A stretch of DNA of 64,000 bases, taken from Sphingomicrobium aestuariivivum (GTDB lineage: Bacteria; Pseudomonadota; Alphaproteobacteria; Sphingomonadales; Sphingomonadaceae). The translations under genes and the position numbers were made by a program. Every line of letters begins with the position of its first letter. The first letter of the stretch is position 1. Under the pieces are notes generated by a model. That model saw only the letters and a program-made list of their open reading frames with translations. It ran no database searches and had not been told where the DNA came from. Positions 39,034-49,622 of the stretch are shown here, piece after piece. The stretch spans positions 124,001 to 188,000 of the forward strand of contig NZ_CP102629.1 of NCBI RefSeq assembly GCF_024721585.1. The letters run 5' to 3'.

Positions 39034-39181
39034 CCGTCACGACGCGGGCGGGCGGCGCGGCCACCGGGCGGCTGCGGCCCGCCAGCGCTTCCATGATCTT
39101 GCCACCCTCGGCCTCGGCGACCTGGCGGGCGATGAAGCCCAGCGCGGTGATGAGAAGGACGAAGAAGAGTCCGGTGATCAT
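38972..39181 (-). CDS. Small membrane protein overlapping the 3' end of pssA
   Basis: A 69-residue protein: one hydrophobic helix at the start (MITGLFFVLLITALGF), then a helical charged stretch (QVAEAEGGKIMEAL) and a basic tail (RRQHRR). AGGGGAA lies seven bases before the ATG at 39181, and TTGACA (39270-39265) could be part of a promoter, although its -10 box is unclear. The last 62 bases lie opposite the end of pssA. No family recognised. Confidence 0.55.
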   Translation of the reverse strand: MITGLFFVLLITALGFIARQVAEAEGGKIMEALAGRSRPVAAPPARVVTVSWTSQTPRRQHRRTLAAAA

Positions 39182-39451
39182 GGCGTTTCCCCTGTAGCCT
39201 CGATGGAGCCTGGAGTATCGTTCCCGCTCCGTTCTCATCACTAGATCACCTTTTGTTCCGCGCCTGTCAATCCCATTCGGTCACTTTTTGTTCTCATTCC
39301 GGCGGGGTCGCAGCACAGGCCGTGGGATAGGGGCTTGATCGGGTGGGACTTTTCGACTAGTTCGCGCCCCATCTCGCAGGCGGGACCACCATACCGGTGC
39401 TCTTCGAGAGTGACAGGACCCGCCGTGGCACAACCGGATAGGAGAAGAGAT

Positions 39452-40204
39452 ATGACGGCACCTGTCGTCACGATGCAGCAGCTGCTTGAAGCCGGATCGC
39501 ATTTCGGCCACCAGACCCACCGTTGGAACCCGCGCATGAAGCCGTATATCTTCGGCGCGCGCAACGGCGTCCACATCATCGACCTGTCGCAGAGCGTTCC
39601 GCTGTTCGCTCGCGCGCTGGACTTCGTCAAGGCGACCACCGAGCGCGGTGGCAAGGTGCTGTTCGTCGGCACCAAGCGCCAGGCGTCGGATCCGGTGGCG
39701 GAAGCGGCGGCCTCGTGCGGCCAGCACTATGTCAACCACCGCTGGCTCGGCGGCATGCTGACCAACTGGAAGACCATCTCGAACTCGATCAAGCGCTTCA
39801 AGAGCCTTGAAGAGAAGCTGTCGGGCGACACCGCCGGCCTCACCAAGAAGGAAGTCCTCCAGCTCACCCGCGAACGCGACAAGCTCGAAAAGAGCCTCGG
39901 CGGCATCCGCGACATGGGTGGCCTTCCCGACGTGATGTTCGTTGTCGACACCAACAAGGAAGACCTCGCCATCAAGGAAGCCAACGTGCTTGGCATCCCC
40001 GTGATCGCGATCCTCGACTCGAACTCGGACCCGAACGGCATCGCCTTCCCGGTTCCGGGCAACGATGACGCCAGCCGCGCCATCCGCCTCTACTGCGACG
40101 CCGTCGCTGCCGCCGCCAATGCCGGCCGCGGTGAAGAGGTCGCCAACAGCGGCGTCGACGTCGGTGCGATGGAAAATCCGCCGGTCGAGAACGCGACCGC
40201 GTAA
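39452..40204 (+). CDS. rpsB: 30S ribosomal protein uS2
   Basis: A 250-residue ribosomal protein. It starts [20 protein letters not shown] and shows the conserved [16 protein letters not shown] and [10 protein letters not shown] blocks. GGAGAAGAG sits just before the ATG at 39452. The 270-base region upstream (39182-39451) contains the leader and promoter; I can name no specific element in it. tsf follows after two hairpins. Confidence 0.98.
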   Translation: MTAPVVTMQQLLEAGSHFGHQTHRWNPRMKPYIFGARNGVHIIDLSQSVPLFARALDFVKATTERGGKVLFVGTKRQASDPVAEAAASCGQHYVNHRWLGGMLTNWKTISNSIKRFKSLEEKLSGDTAGLTKKEVLQLTRERDKLEKSLGGIRDMGGLPDVMFVVDTNKEDLAIKEANVLGIPVIAILDSNSDPNGIAFPVPGNDDASRAIRLYCDAVAAAANAGRGEEVANSGVDVGAMENPPVENATA

Positions 40205-40211
40205 CAAATTC

Positions 40212-40285
40212 GTCGCTGGCGGGCGCTAGTCCCGCCGGCGACCGACATTCTCGGGGGAGGGGCCGGCATCGCCGATCCTTCCCCC
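40212..40285 (+). promoter_or_regulatory. Hairpins between rpsB and tsf
   Basis: Two stem-loops: GTCGCTGGCGGG (40212-40223) with CCCGCCGGCGAC (40231-40242), 12 bp with one G-U; and GGGGGAGG (40253-40260) with CCTTCCCCC (40277-40285). Neither is followed by a proper U-run. They may attenuate or process the rpsB-tsf message rather than end it. Confidence 0.5.
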
Positions 40286-40314
40286 TTGCTACACATACTG
40301 AAAGGACCACTCCC

Positions 40315-41235
40315 ATGGCCGTTACCGCCGCCCAGGTGAAAGAACTTCGCGACCGCACCAATGCGGGCATGATGGACTGCAAGAAGGCGCTCGCCGAGAC
40401 CAATGGCGACATGGAAGCCGCGGTCGACTGGCTGCGCACCAAGGGTCTTGCCGCCGCCGCCAAGAAGTCGGGCCGCACCGCCGCCGAAGGCCTCGTCGGC
40501 GTCGCCGTCGACGGCACCAAGGGTGCGGTCATCGAAGTCAACTCGGAAACCGACTTCGTCGCCAAGAACGAAACCTTCCAGGCGTTCGTCAAGGACGTCG
40601 CCGAGCTGGCGCTGGGCGCCGAGGGCGACATCGAAGCCGTCAAGGGCATGACCTATCCGGGCGGTGGCACCGTCGAGGAAAAGCTGACGGGCAACATCGC
40701 CACCATCGGCGAGAACCAGTCGCTGCGCCGCACCGCCACCGTGTCGGTCCCGCAGGGCGCCGTCGTCAGCTACGTCCACAACGCCGCGGCCCCCGGCCTC
40801 GGCAAGATCGGCGTGCTGGTCGCGCTCGAGAGCGCTGCCGACACCGCGACCCTCGAAGGTCTCGGCAAGCAGATCGCCATGCACATCGCCGCGGCCAACC
40901 CGCTGGCGCTGACGGCCGACGATCTCGACCCCGAGATGATCGCGCGCGAGCGTGAGATCGCCAAGGCCAAGGCGATGGAATCGGGCAAGCCCGAAAACAT
41001 CGCCGAGAAGATGGTCGAAGGCTCGATCAAGAAGTTCGCCAAGGAAAATGCGCTGCTGAGCCAGGTCTTCGTGATGGACAACAAGACCCCGATCGCCGAC
41101 GTCGTCGCCGCTGCCGGCAAGGAAGCGGGCAACGAGATCAAGCTCGTCGCTTTCGAGCGCTTCCAGCTCGGCGAAGGCATCGAGAAGGAAGAATCGGACT
41201 TCGCGGCGGAAGTCGCTGCGGCTGCCGGCCAGTAA
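40315..41235 (+). CDS. tsf: Translation elongation factor Ts
   Basis: A 306-residue nucleotide-exchange factor for EF-Tu. Signatures are [19 protein letters not shown] at the start and [13 protein letters not shown] in the first domain. Length and order (after rpsB) are canonical. AAAGGA lies about 12 bases upstream of the ATG. A strong terminator follows. Confidence 0.98.
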   Translation: MAVTAAQVKELRDRTNAGMMDCKKALAETNGDMEAAVDWLRTKGLAAAAKKSGRTAAEGLVGVAVDGTKGAVIEVNSETDFVAKNETFQAFVKDVAELALGAEGDIEAVKGMTYPGGGTVEEKLTGNIATIGENQSLRRTATVSVPQGAVVSYVHNAAAPGLGKIGVLVALESAADTATLEGLGKQIAMHIAAANPLALTADDLDPEMIAREREIAKAKAMESGKPENIAEKMVEGSIKKFAKENALLSQVFVMDNKTPIADVVAAAGKEAGNEIKLVAFERFQLGEGIEKEESDFAAEVAAAAGQ

Positions 41236-41260
41236 GCGCCAGCATCCGAACCTCATGAGA

Positions 41261-41294
41261 AGGGCGGGGGGCTTCAAGGCTTCCCGCCCTTTTT
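41261..41294 (+). terminator. Rho-independent terminator after tsf
   Basis: AGGGCGGG (41261-41268) pairs with CCCGCCCT (41283-41290), with further pairing inside, and the stem runs into five T residues. It separates rpsB-tsf from the pyrH operon. Confidence 0.85.
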
Positions 41295-41368
41295 CATGCC
41301 CGTAAACACTTGGCTTGGGGGGATACGCCCCTTAAGAGCCTACCCCGACACGCCCTCAAGGAGTTCCC

Positions 41369-42091
41369 ATGGCCCGCCCCAAATTCAACCGCATCCTCCT
41401 CAAGCTTTCCGGCGAGGTGCTGATGGGGAAAGGGCAGTTCGGCATCGATCCCGAGACCACCAGCCGCGTGGCGGGCGAGATCAGGCGCGCCAAGGAAAAG
41501 GGCTATGAGCTGTGCATCGTGGTCGGCGGCGGCAACATCTTCCGTGGCATCGCGGGCGCCGCGCAGGGCATCGACCGTGCCAGCGCCGATTACATGGGCA
41601 TGCTCGCCACCGTGATGAACGCGCTCGCCATGCAGAATGCTCTGGAGCAGATCGGCGTCGATACCCGCGTCCAGTCGGCGATCCCGATGGCCAGCGTGTG
41701 CGAGCCCTATATCCGCCGCCGCGCCGTGCGCCACATGGAAAAGGGCCGCGTGGTGATCTTTGCAGCCGGCACCGGCAGCCCCTTCTTCACCACCGACACC
41801 ACCGCCGCGCTGCGGGCGGCCGAGATGAACTGCGATGCGCTGTTCAAGGGCACCAGTGTCGACGGCGTCTATGATGCCGACCCCAAGAAGGTCGAAGGCG
41901 CGACGCGCTATGACAGCCTTTCTTTCAACCGCGTCCTTGCCGACAATTTGCGCGTCATGGACGCTTCGGCGGTGGCGCTGTGCCGCGACAACAATATTCC
42001 GATCGTCGTCTTCAACATCCGTGACGAGGGCAACCTGACGCAGGTGCTCGACGGTGGCGGGACCGCGACGATCGTCCAGAACGAGGAGTAG
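41369..42091 (+). CDS. pyrH: UMP kinase
   Basis: A 240-residue amino-acid-kinase-fold enzyme phosphorylating UMP to UDP. It has [15 protein letters not shown] at the start, [10 protein letters not shown] in the phosphate-binding loop and [17 protein letters not shown] in the UMP/ATP region. AAGGAG precedes the ATG. It heads a run of co-directed genes from frr to fabZ. Confidence 0.98.
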   Translation: MARPKFNRILLKLSGEVLMGKGQFGIDPETTSRVAGEIRRAKEKGYELCIVVGGGNIFRGIAGAAQGIDRASADYMGMLATVMNALAMQNALEQIGVDTRVQSAIPMASVCEPYIRRRAVRHMEKGRVVIFAAGTGSPFFTTDTTAALRAAEMNCDALFKGTSVDGVYDADPKKVEGATRYDSLSFNRVLADNLRVMDASAVALCRDNNIPIVVFNIRDEGNLTQVLDGGGTATIVQNEE

Positions 42092-42094
42092 AAG

Positions 42095-42652
42095 ATGGCA
42101 GAATATGACAAGGGCGACATCGCCCGCCGCATGGACGGGGCGGTCGAAAGCCTCAAGAGTGATCTCGTCGGCCTGCGCACCGGCCGCGCCTCGACGGCGC
42201 TGCTCGATCCGGTGCAGGTCGAGGTCTATGGCGCCAAGATGCCGATCAACCAGGTCGCGACCGTGTCGGTCCCCGAACCGCGCCTCGTCTCGGTGCAGGT
42301 GTGGGACAAGTCGAACATCGGCAATGTCGAGAAGGCGATCCGCGCCGCCGGCCTGGGCGTGAACCCGATCGTCGACGGCCAGCTCATCCGCCTGCCGCTT
42401 CCCGACCTTACCGAGGAGCGCCGCAAGGAACTCGCCAAGCTGGTCGGCCAATATGCCGAGAAGGCCAAGATCGCGGTCCGCAACGTGCGCCGCGACGGCA
42501 ATGACGCCATCAAGGCCGACGAGAAGTCGGGCGAATTCGGCGAGGACGAGCGCAAGCGTCACGAGACCGAGGTCCAGAAGCTGACCGACGACAAGATCGC
42601 CGAGATCGACAAGGTTGCCGCCGACAAGGAAGCGGAAATCCTCAAGCAGTGA
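42095..42652 (+). CDS. frr: Ribosome recycling factor
   Basis: A 185-residue protein that splits post-termination ribosomes with EF-G. Typical blocks are [20 protein letters not shown] near the N-terminus and RRDGNDAIK with KSGEFGEDE in the long coiled-coil part. It begins three bases after the pyrH stop and overlaps uppS by four bases. Confidence 0.98.
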   Translation: MAEYDKGDIARRMDGAVESLKSDLVGLRTGRASTALLDPVQVEVYGAKMPINQVATVSVPEPRLVSVQVWDKSNIGNVEKAIRAAGLGVNPIVDGQLIRLPLPDLTEERRKELAKLVGQYAEKAKIAVRNVRRDGNDAIKADEKSGEFGEDERKRHETEVQKLTDDKIAEIDKVAADKEAEILKQ

Positions 42653-43392
42653 GCGCTGGCGCACCCGGAACCGGCGAGACGGTGGCGGGTGAAGCCGCCG
42701 TCCCGCGTCACGTCGCCATCATCATGGATGGCAACGGGCGCTGGGCCAAGCGCAAGGGGCTGCCGCGCGTGGCCGGCCACCGCGAGGGCGCGGAGGCCGT
42801 GCGCCGCACGCTCAAGGCGGCGGTGGAGGCGGGAGTCGAATGCCTCACCCTCTATGCCTTTTCCTCCGAGAACTGGCGGCGCAGCGAGGAGGAGGTCACC
42901 GACCTCAAGGGCCTCATGCGCTTCTATCTCGAGCGTGAACTCGAGGAGCTGGCGCGCGAGGGCGTGAAGCTGCGCTTCATCGGCGAGCCCTCGGCCTTCG
43001 GGCCCGACCTGTGGGAGCGGCTCCAGCTGGCCGCGGCGAAGACCGCGGACAATGACAAGCTCATCCTCAATGTCGCGCTCAACTATGGCAGCCAGCAGGA
43101 GCTGGCGCGGGCAGCGCAGATCCTCGCGCAGGAAGTAGCCGACGGGGTGATCACGCCCGAGGATATCAGCGTCGAGAAGATGGGCGAGGTCCTGCAGACC
43201 GCCGAATTGCCCCCGCTCGACCTTCTCATCCGCACCTCGGGCGAGGTGCGGCTTTCCAACTTCCTCCTGTGGCAATCGGCCTATGCCGAGCTGATCTTCC
43301 TTGACCTGCTCTGGCCCGATTTCGACAAGGAGGCATTCAACGAGGCGTTGTCGCAGTTCGCGGGGCGCCAGCGCAGGTTCGGGGGCCGATGA
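42649..43392 (+). CDS. uppS: Undecaprenyl diphosphate synthase (cis-prenyltransferase)
   Basis: A 247-residue enzyme making the C55 lipid carrier for cell-wall polymers. The catalytic block [17 protein letters not shown] contains D27, and [12 protein letters not shown] and [18 protein letters not shown] follow. The family usually has RTSGExRxSNFLLWQ, as here. The GTG start overlaps the frr stop as GTGA. Confidence 0.96.
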   Translation: MSAGAPGTGETVAGEAAVPRHVAIIMDGNGRWAKRKGLPRVAGHREGAEAVRRTLKAAVEAGVECLTLYAFSSENWRRSEEEVTDLKGLMRFYLERELEELAREGVKLRFIGEPSAFGPDLWERLQLAAAKTADNDKLILNVALNYGSQQELARAAQILAQEVADGVITPEDISVEKMGEVLQTAELPPLDLLIRTSGEVRLSNFLLWQSAYAELIFLDLLWPDFDKEAFNEALSQFAGRQRRFGGR

Positions 43393-44021
43393 ACGAACTT
43401 ACCGTCAGGAGCATCGCGGGGGTGGCGATGATCGCCATCACGCTCGCCACCGCCTGGGTCGGCGGCATGGTCTTCGCCGTCTTCGTCGCCGCGCTGGCGA
43501 CGGCGGTCTATTGGGAATGGTCGCGCATCGTCACCGGCTGGAACATCGGCTGGAAGATCGCGGGCTTTTTCTACTGCCTCGTGCCGGCACTCGCGCTCCT
43601 TTGGATCCGCGACCGCTACGAATTCGGCTTCGACCTCCTCGTCTGGGTCTTCATCGTGACCTGGGCGACCGATATCGGCGGCTATGCCTTCGGCAAGACG
43701 TGGGGCCGGAACAAGCTGGCGCCCACCATCAGCCCCAACAAGACGTGGGAAGGCCTGATCGGCGGGATGGTCGCGGCGGGCATCCTCGGCGGGCTGTGGG
43801 CGCTGTCGCGCGGGCTCGACCCGATGCTCTACTGGCTCGGCGCGCCGATGGCGGTGGCCGCGCAGATGGGCGACCTGTTCGAGAGCGGCATGAAGCGGCG
43901 TGCCGGCGTCAAGGACAGCGGCAACCTCCTGCCGGGGCATGGCGGGGTGTTCGACCGCGTCGATGGGCTTCTGGTGGTGGCGACAGCGGTAGGCCTTGCC
44001 GTGTATATGGGATGGTTGTGA
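43389..44021 (+). CDS. cdsA: Phosphatidate cytidylyltransferase
   Basis: A 210-residue membrane enzyme making CDP-diacylglycerol, the precursor used by PssA. The C-terminal family signature is present as DSGNLLPGHGGVFDRVDGL, and TISPNKTWEGLIGG is also typical. It is shorter than most CdsA (265-285), missing one or two N-terminal membrane helices; this short form is common in sphingomonads as far as I know. It overlaps uppS by four bases and dxr by a few. Confidence 0.93.
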   Translation: MNELTVRSIAGVAMIAITLATAWVGGMVFAVFVAALATAVYWEWSRIVTGWNIGWKIAGFFYCLVPALALLWIRDRYEFGFDLLVWVFIVTWATDIGGYAFGKTWGRNKLAPTISPNKTWEGLIGGMVAAGILGGLWALSRGLDPMLYWLGAPMAVAAQMGDLFESGMKRRAGVKDSGNLLPGHGGVFDRVDGLLVVATAVGLAVYMGWL

Positions 44022-45175
44022 GCAAACGGATTGCGATTCTCGGTGCCACCGGTTCGGTCGGCTCCTCCACCCTCGATCTTGTCGAAGCCGACAGGGACGC
44101 CTTCCACGTCGTGGCGGTCACCGCGGCTTCCAATGTCGACAAGCTGGCGCAGATCGCACGGCGCACGGGCGCCAAGCGCGCGGTCATTGCCGACCCCGCG
44201 CTGAAAGCCGCGCTCGAGACGGCGCTCGAGGGTAGCGATTGTTCGGCGGAGGCGGGCGAGGCGGCGCTGTGCGACGTGGCGCGCGATGCCGATCTCGTGA
44301 TGGGCGCGATCGTCGGGACGGCGGGATTGCGGCCCGTGATGGCGGCGCTGGAGGCCGGAGTGACGGTCGGGCTCGCCAACAAGGAAAGCCTCGTCTCGGC
44401 GGGCGAACTGATGATGGGCGCGGCCAAGCGGGCCGGCGCCACAATCCTGCCGGTCGACAGCGAACATAATGCGATTTTCCAGTGCCTTGGCGATGGTCAT
44501 TGCGACCATGTCGAGCGGCTGATCCTGACCGCGAGCGGCGGGCCCTTCCGAACCCTTTCGGCCGCCGAGATGGCGGTGAAGACGCCCGCGCAGGCTGTCG
44601 CCCATCCCAATTGGTCGATGGGCGCCAAGATCTCGGTCGACAGCGCGACCATGATGAACAAGGGCCTCGAGCTGATCGAGGCGCATCACCTGTTCGGGCT
44701 GCCGTCGCAGCAGATCGACATCGTCGTCCACCCGCAATCGGTGGTGCATAGCTGCGTGGAATATAAGGACGGCTCGATCCTCGCGCAGATGGGGCCGAGC
44801 GATATGCGCGTGCCCATCGCCCATTGCCTCGCCTGGCCCGGGCGGATGGAGACGCGCATCGAACGGCTCGACCTGCCGACCATCGCGCGGCTCGATTTCG
44901 AGGCGCCCGATCCGGTGCGCTTCCCCGCGCTGCGGCTGGCCCGCGAGGCGCTCGAGGCGGGCGGAAGCGCGGCGGCACGGATGAACGCGGCCAACGAGGT
45001 GGCGGTGGCCGCCTTCCTCGACCATCGCATCGGTTTTGCCGACATCGCGGCGACCGTCGAGGCGGTGATGGCGGACGGCGACAATGCGCTGCCCGGCTCG
45101 ATCGAGGAATTGCTCGAGGTCGATGCGCGCGCCCGTGCGCTGGCGGCCGAGCGCGTCGGACGGGTGGCGGCCTGA
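44018..45175 (+). CDS. dxr: 1-deoxy-D-xylulose-5-phosphate reductoisomerase
   Basis: A 385-residue enzyme of the non-mevalonate isoprenoid pathway, NADPH-dependent. ILGATGSVGSSTLDLV is the nucleotide-binding start, PVDSEHNAIFQCL holds the metal-binding D and E, and LTASGGPFR is the flexible active-site loop. I use GTG at 44018, which overlaps the cdsA stop as GTGA like its neighbours; an ATG six bases upstream (44012) is the alternative and adds two residues. Confidence 0.96.
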   Translation: MSKRIAILGATGSVGSSTLDLVEADRDAFHVVAVTAASNVDKLAQIARRTGAKRAVIADPALKAALETALEGSDCSAEAGEAALCDVARDADLVMGAIVGTAGLRPVMAALEAGVTVGLANKESLVSAGELMMGAAKRAGATILPVDSEHNAIFQCLGDGHCDHVERLILTASGGPFRTLSAAEMAVKTPAQAVAHPNWSMGAKISVDSATMMNKGLELIEAHHLFGLPSQQIDIVVHPQSVVHSCVEYKDGSILAQMGPSDMRVPIAHCLAWPGRMETRIERLDLPTIARLDFEAPDPVRFPALRLAREALEAGGSAAARMNAANEVAVAAFLDHRIGFADIAATVEAVMADGDNALPGSIEELLEVDARARALAAERVGRVAA

Positions 45176-46293
45176 TGCTCGAACAGCCCTCGCTCCTCTT
45201 CATCATCCTAGCGTTCATCGCGGTCCTCGGGCCGCTCGTCTTCTTTCACGAGCTCGGCCATTATGGCGTGGCGCGCCTGTTCGGCATCAAGTCGGAGGCC
45301 TTTTCGATCGGCTTCGGGCGCGAGATCCTCGGCTGGAACGACAAGCGCGGGACACGCTGGAAGATCGGCTGGATGCCCTTGGGTGGCTATGTCCGCTTCG
45401 CGGGCGATGCCGATGCCGCGAGCCGGCCCGAGAAGGGCGACAGCGACCCCGACCATTTCCAGAACCGGCCGGTATGGCAGCGCTTCCTCGTGGTGCTCGC
45501 GGGGCCGATGGCCAACTTCCTTCTCGCCATCCTGATCTTCGCCGCCTTCTTCATGACGATCGGCACGCTGCGCGCGCCCGAAGCCGTGGTCGGCGGGGTG
45601 CAGCCGGGTAGCCCGGCGGCCGAGATCGGGCTCGAGGAAGGCGATCGCATCCTGTCGGTCGACGGGCGCGAAACCGAGGATTTCAACGCCATCACGCGGA
45701 TCGTCCTCCTGCGCCCCGGCGCCGAGGTGCCGATCCGGATCGAGCGCGACGGCGCGGTGCAGGAACTCGAGGTCGCGCTCGCGGAATCGGTCGAGACCGA
45801 CGCCTACGGACAGGAACATCGCATCGGCCGCCTCGGTATCAGCCAGGAGCTGGGCGAGCGCGAGACGATGGGGCCACTGACCGCGCTGGCCGCGGCGGTG
45901 GGCCGCGTCTGGATGATCCTCGACTGGATGGTCGACGGCCTCGCGCAGATCATTTTCGGCACGCTGTCGGTCGACCAGCTGGGCGGGCCGGTGAAGATGG
46001 CGCAGGTGTCGGGACAGCAGGCCGCATTGGGCTGGGAGGCGGCCGTCGGGCTGGCGGCACTCATTTCGATTAATCTCGGCTTCATCAACCTCTTGCCAAT
46101 CCCGATGCTCGATGGCGGGCACTTGCTGTTCTACACCATCGAAGCCATCCGGCGGCGCCCCGTGAGCGAGGCGGCGCAGGAATGGGCGTTCCGGGGAGGG
46201 CTGGCGCTACTGGCCATGTTCTTCCTGTTCGTCACGCTGAACGACCTCGCCTCGATCGGGCTGGTCGAACGGATTGGGCGCTTGATTGGATAG
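45175..46293 (+). CDS. rseP: Site-2 protease RseP (RIP zinc metalloprotease)
   Basis: A 372-residue intramembrane protease. The zinc-binding HELGH (H25, E26 and H29) lies in the first helix, and the second metal motif, LLPIPMLDGGH, lies in a C-terminal helix. One periplasmic PDZ domain (about 125-200, VGGVQPGSPAAEIGLEEGD) is visible; E. coli RseP has two. It starts with TGATG on the dxr stop. Confidence 0.95.
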   Translation: MLEQPSLLFIILAFIAVLGPLVFFHELGHYGVARLFGIKSEAFSIGFGREILGWNDKRGTRWKIGWMPLGGYVRFAGDADAASRPEKGDSDPDHFQNRPVWQRFLVVLAGPMANFLLAILIFAAFFMTIGTLRAPEAVVGGVQPGSPAAEIGLEEGDRILSVDGRETEDFNAITRIVLLRPGAEVPIRIERDGAVQELEVALAESVETDAYGQEHRIGRLGISQELGERETMGPLTALAAAVGRVWMILDWMVDGLAQIIFGTLSVDQLGGPVKMAQVSGQQAALGWEAAVGLAALISINLGFINLLPIPMLDGGHLLFYTIEAIRRRPVSEAAQEWAFRGGLALLAMFFLFVTLNDLASIGLVERIGRLIG

Positions 46294-46375
46294 GCCGACT
46301 AGGGCAGTCAGGCGCAAATGGTTCACCACGGCGACCTCTCGGGGGCGCTAAATCGTTGAAAAAGGGCGGGGACGC

Positions 46376-49012
46376 GTGAAAGTGAAAAGCATGATGGCGA
46401 AACGCCACGGGGCCGCACTGCTGGTCGGTACGATTTTGTCGGGGCTGGCGCTGCCCGCCGCCGCGCTGGCGCAGGACACGGCCCAGCCCACCGCCGCCCC
46501 CGCGACCGCCGAACCGGTCCGCGAAGGCATGATCCGCTCGATCCAGGTGACCGGCGCCGAGCGTATCGAGCGCGAGACCGTCATCGCTTATTCGACCCTG
46601 CAGCCGGGCCAGACCTACACCGCCGCGACGCTCGACCAGGCGCTGCGCGCGCTCTACGACACCGAGCTCTTCTCGGACGTCGTCATCTCGGGCGCCGACA
46701 CCGGCAACCTCGTCATCGCGATCGAGGAAAACCCGATCATCAACCGCATCGTGCTCGAGGGCAACAAGCGCCTCAAGGACGACAAGATCGCGCCGGAAAT
46801 CCGGCTCGCCCCGCGTCGCATCTACACCCGTTCGAAGGTGCGCGCCGACGTCGACCGCATCATCGAGCTCTACAAGCGCGAGGGCCGCTTCGCCGCGGTG
46901 GTCGAACCCAAGATCGTCGAACTGGACCAGAACCGCGTCGACCTCATCTTCGAGATTTCGGAAGGGCCGAAGTCGAAGATCCGCTCGATCAACATCATCG
47001 GCAACGAGACCTTCTCGGACGCCAAGCTGATCAAGCAGATGTACAGCCGCGAGACGGGCGGCCTGCTGGGCTTCCTCAAGTCCAACACCAGCTATGACCC
47101 CGACCGTCTCGGCGCCGACCAGCAGCTGCTGCGTCTCTTCTACCTGACCGAAGGCTATGCCGATTTCCGCGTCGTCAGCGCGCTCGCCGAGCTGACGCCC
47201 GACCGCGAGGATTTCGTCATCACCTATGTGATCGAGGAAGGCCCGCGCTACAAGTTCGGCACGGTCGAGACGGACAGCGCGCTGCGCGACTTCGACGAAG
47301 AGCGCATGAACGAGCTCGTCGACATCGAACCGGGCGACTGGTTCAACGCCAAGAAGGTCGAGGACACGGTCACCGCATTGAACGAGGCGGCCGGCTTCGA
47401 GGGCTATGCCTTCGCCGACGTCAGCCCCGCGATCAGCCGCAATCCCGACGACCTGACGATGGACATCACCTTCCGCACCAACGAGGCGCGGCGGGTCTAT
47501 ATCGATCGCGTCGATATCAACGGCAACACGGTGACGCGCGACAATGTCATCCGCCGCGAATTCCGCCTGTTCGAGGGCGATGCCTTCAACGCCACGCTGC
47601 TGCGCCGTACCGAGGACCGCATCCGCAGTCTCGGCTTCTTCAACCAGGAGCTGGAGATCAAGCAGACGCCGATCGGTGACGACCGCGTCGCGCTGACCCT
47701 TGATGTCGAGGAACGCCCGACCGGCCAGCTGACCTTCTCGGCGGGCTTCTCGAGCCTCGAGCGCTTCCTCCTGTCGGCGCAGATCAGCCAGAACAACTTC
47801 ATGGGCAAGGGCCAGACGCTGCTCGCCGGCGTCAACTGGTCGCGCTATTCGCGCAGCGTCCAGTTCGGCTTCACCGAGCCCTTCTTCCTCGGTCGCCCGA
47901 TCCTGCTCGGCGCCGACGTCTATCGCCGCGATTTCAACAGCTTCAACTTCGTCGGGTCGGATCGCCGTTCGACCTACAGCCAGCTGTCCACGGGTGGCGG
48001 CCTGCGCCTCGGCTTCCCCGTGACCGAATATCTGTCGGCGGGCGTGCGCTACAACCTCGTGCTCGACGACATCACCCTCGACCGCGAGACCTTCTACAGC
48101 GACTTCGACGACAATGGCGTTCTCGACGATGACGAGTGCGATCCGGTCAAGGCGGGTACCTATCTGTGCGGCGAGCTCGGCGAACGGCTGACCTCGTCGA
48201 TCGGCTACAGCCTTGCCTTCAACAACACCGACGGCCTGCGCGCCACCCGCGGTATCCGCGCCAGCCTGCGCCAGGACTTCGCGGGCCTCGGCGGCGACGT
48301 GCGCTACCTGCGCACGATCGGCGATGCCACGCGCTACTTCAAGATGCCCGCCGACTTCGTCCTCTCGGTCAACGCGCAGGGCGGCTATGTCCTCCCGCTC
48401 GACGACGAGGAACTGGCGTTCCGCGACCCGATCCGCATCTCGGACCGCTTCTTCGGCCCGAACTTCCGCGGCTTCGACATTCGCGGCATCGGCCCGCGCG
48501 TGCTGCGCCGCAATTATGACGCTGACGGAAACCTGTCGGACGAGGCGACGCGGACCTCGAACGCGCTTGGCGGCAAGGCCTATTACTTTGGCCGCCTCGA
48601 GCTCGAATTCCCGACCTCGGCGGCGCTGCGCAACTTCGGCGTGCGGCCCTCGGCCTTCGTCGACATCGGCTCGGTGTGGGATCTCACCGCACCCGATACC
48701 AGCGACATCCTCTTCTTCTGCTCGCCGGCCGAAGCCGACGGCCCCGACTTCCTCCAGGTCGAAGCGGGCGATACGCTGCCGGGCGGCGCGCCGATCACGG
48801 CCTGCTCGGACGTGGCCGCGGGCTATGTCCAGACGCCGGGCTATCGCGAGGATTTCGTCGGCAACAGCCCCAACCCGCGCGTGACCGTGGGCATCGGCGC
48901 CAACTGGGTGTCGCCCTTCGGTCCGCTTCGCCTCGATCTTGCGACCGCACTGGTCAAGCAGGAAGGCGATGACACGCGCCTCTTCTCATTCAACGTAGGA
49001 ACCCAATTCTGA
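46376..49012 (+). CDS. bamA: Outer membrane protein assembly factor BamA
   Basis: An 878-residue Omp85 protein. It has a signal peptide (to about residue 33), five POTRA domains (about 45-440) and a C-terminal 16-strand barrel ending in the outer-membrane signal ...FNVGTQF with a terminal Phe. The barrel block contains VRYLRTIGDATRYF, and the conserved loop motif appears as FRGFDIRGIGPR (consensus VRGF/Y). The start is GTG at 46376 behind AAGGGCGGGG; ATGs at 46391 and 46394 are alternatives. Confidence 0.97.
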   Translation: MKVKSMMAKRHGAALLVGTILSGLALPAAALAQDTAQPTAAPATAEPVREGMIRSIQVTGAERIERETVIAYSTLQPGQTYTAATLDQALRALYDTELFSDVVISGADTGNLVIAIEENPIINRIVLEGNKRLKDDKIAPEIRLAPRRIYTRSKVRADVDRIIELYKREGRFAAVVEPKIVELDQNRVDLIFEISEGPKSKIRSINIIGNETFSDAKLIKQMYSRETGGLLGFLKSNTSYDPDRLGADQQLLRLFYLTEGYADFRVVSALAELTPDREDFVITYVIEEGPRYKFGTVETDSALRDFDEERMNELVDIEPGDWFNAKKVEDTVTALNEAAGFEGYAFADVSPAISRNPDDLTMDITFRTNEARRVYIDRVDINGNTVTRDNVIRREFRLFEGDAFNATLLRRTEDRIRSLGFFNQELEIKQTPIGDDRVALTLDVEERPTGQLTFSAGFSSLERFLLSAQISQNNFMGKGQTLLAGVNWSRYSRSVQFGFTEPFFLGRPILLGADVYRRDFNSFNFVGSDRRSTYSQLSTGGGLRLGFPVTEYLSAGVRYNLVLDDITLDRETFYSDFDDNGVLDDDECDPVKAGTYLCGELGERLTSSIGYSLAFNNTDGLRATRGIRASLRQDFAGLGGDVRYLRTIGDATRYFKMPADFVLSVNAQGGYVLPLDDEELAFRDPIRISDRFFGPNFRGFDIRGIGPRVLRRNYDADGNLSDEATRTSNALGGKAYYFGRLELEFPTSAALRNFGVRPSAFVDIGSVWDLTAPDTSDILFFCSPAEADGPDFLQVEAGDTLPGGAPITACSDVAAGYVQTPGYREDFVGNSPNPRVTVGIGANWVSPFGPLRLDLATALVKQEGDDTRLFSFNVGTQF

Positions 49013-49611
49013 TGAAGCATCTTCTTGCCGCCGCCGGCCTTGCCGCCGCGACCCTTCTCCCGGCGACTGCTTCGGCGCAGTCCTTCCCCGACACCAAGGT
49101 CGGCGTCGTCGACGTCAACCGCGTCGCCACCACCTGCACCGCCTGCGTGACCGCGCTCCAGTCGCTCGAGCAGCAGGCGCAGGCCGTTCGTGCGCGCGAA
49201 ACGCAGCTCGGCCAGCCGCTCCAGCAGACCGCCCAGGCGATCCAGGCCGAAGTGAATGCCCTCAATGGCGCCGAGCCGTCGGCCGACCTCCAGCAGCGCG
49301 TCCAGGCCTTCCAGCAGCAGCAGCAGGCCGCCGCGCAGGAAATCCAGCAGCGCAGCGCCATCGTGCAGCGCAACCGTAATTACATCCTGCAGCAGATCAG
49401 CGCGGCCATCGAGCCGGCCTACCAGCAGGTCGTCGCGCGTCGCGGCGTGCACCTCATCGTGCCGACCGAATCGACCCTGGCGCACCAGCCCGCGGTCGAC
49501 CTCACGAACGACGTGCTGGCCGAAGTGAACCGCACGCTGACCAGCATCAATGTCAACGCGCCGGCGCCGCAGCAGCCCGCCGCGCAGCAGACCCCGCAGC
49601 AGAGCCGCTAA
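49012..49611 (+). CDS. skp: Periplasmic OmpH/Skp-like chaperone
   Basis: A 199-residue protein with a signal peptide ending near ATASAQ, then [11 protein letters not shown], the usual beta strand of OmpH/Skp, and a long Gln- and Ala-rich coiled coil that forms the tentacles. It carries unfolded outer-membrane proteins to BamA. The tail is rich in Pro and Gln ([15 protein letters not shown]). TGATG overlap with bamA indicates coupling. The cysteine pair in TTCTACV is unusual for Skp. Confidence 0.88.
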   Translation: MKHLLAAAGLAAATLLPATASAQSFPDTKVGVVDVNRVATTCTACVTALQSLEQQAQAVRARETQLGQPLQQTAQAIQAEVNALNGAEPSADLQQRVQAFQQQQQAAAQEIQQRSAIVQRNRNYILQQISAAIEPAYQQVVARRGVHLIVPTESTLAHQPAVDLTNDVLAEVNRTLTSINVNAPAPQQPAAQQTPQQSR

Positions 49612-49622
49612 GGCCCCGCTCG

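Noticed and set aside
40212-40285. Calling the rpsB-tsf hairpins a terminator
   Set aside because: No U-run follows either stem, and tsf normally needs co-transcription with rpsB.
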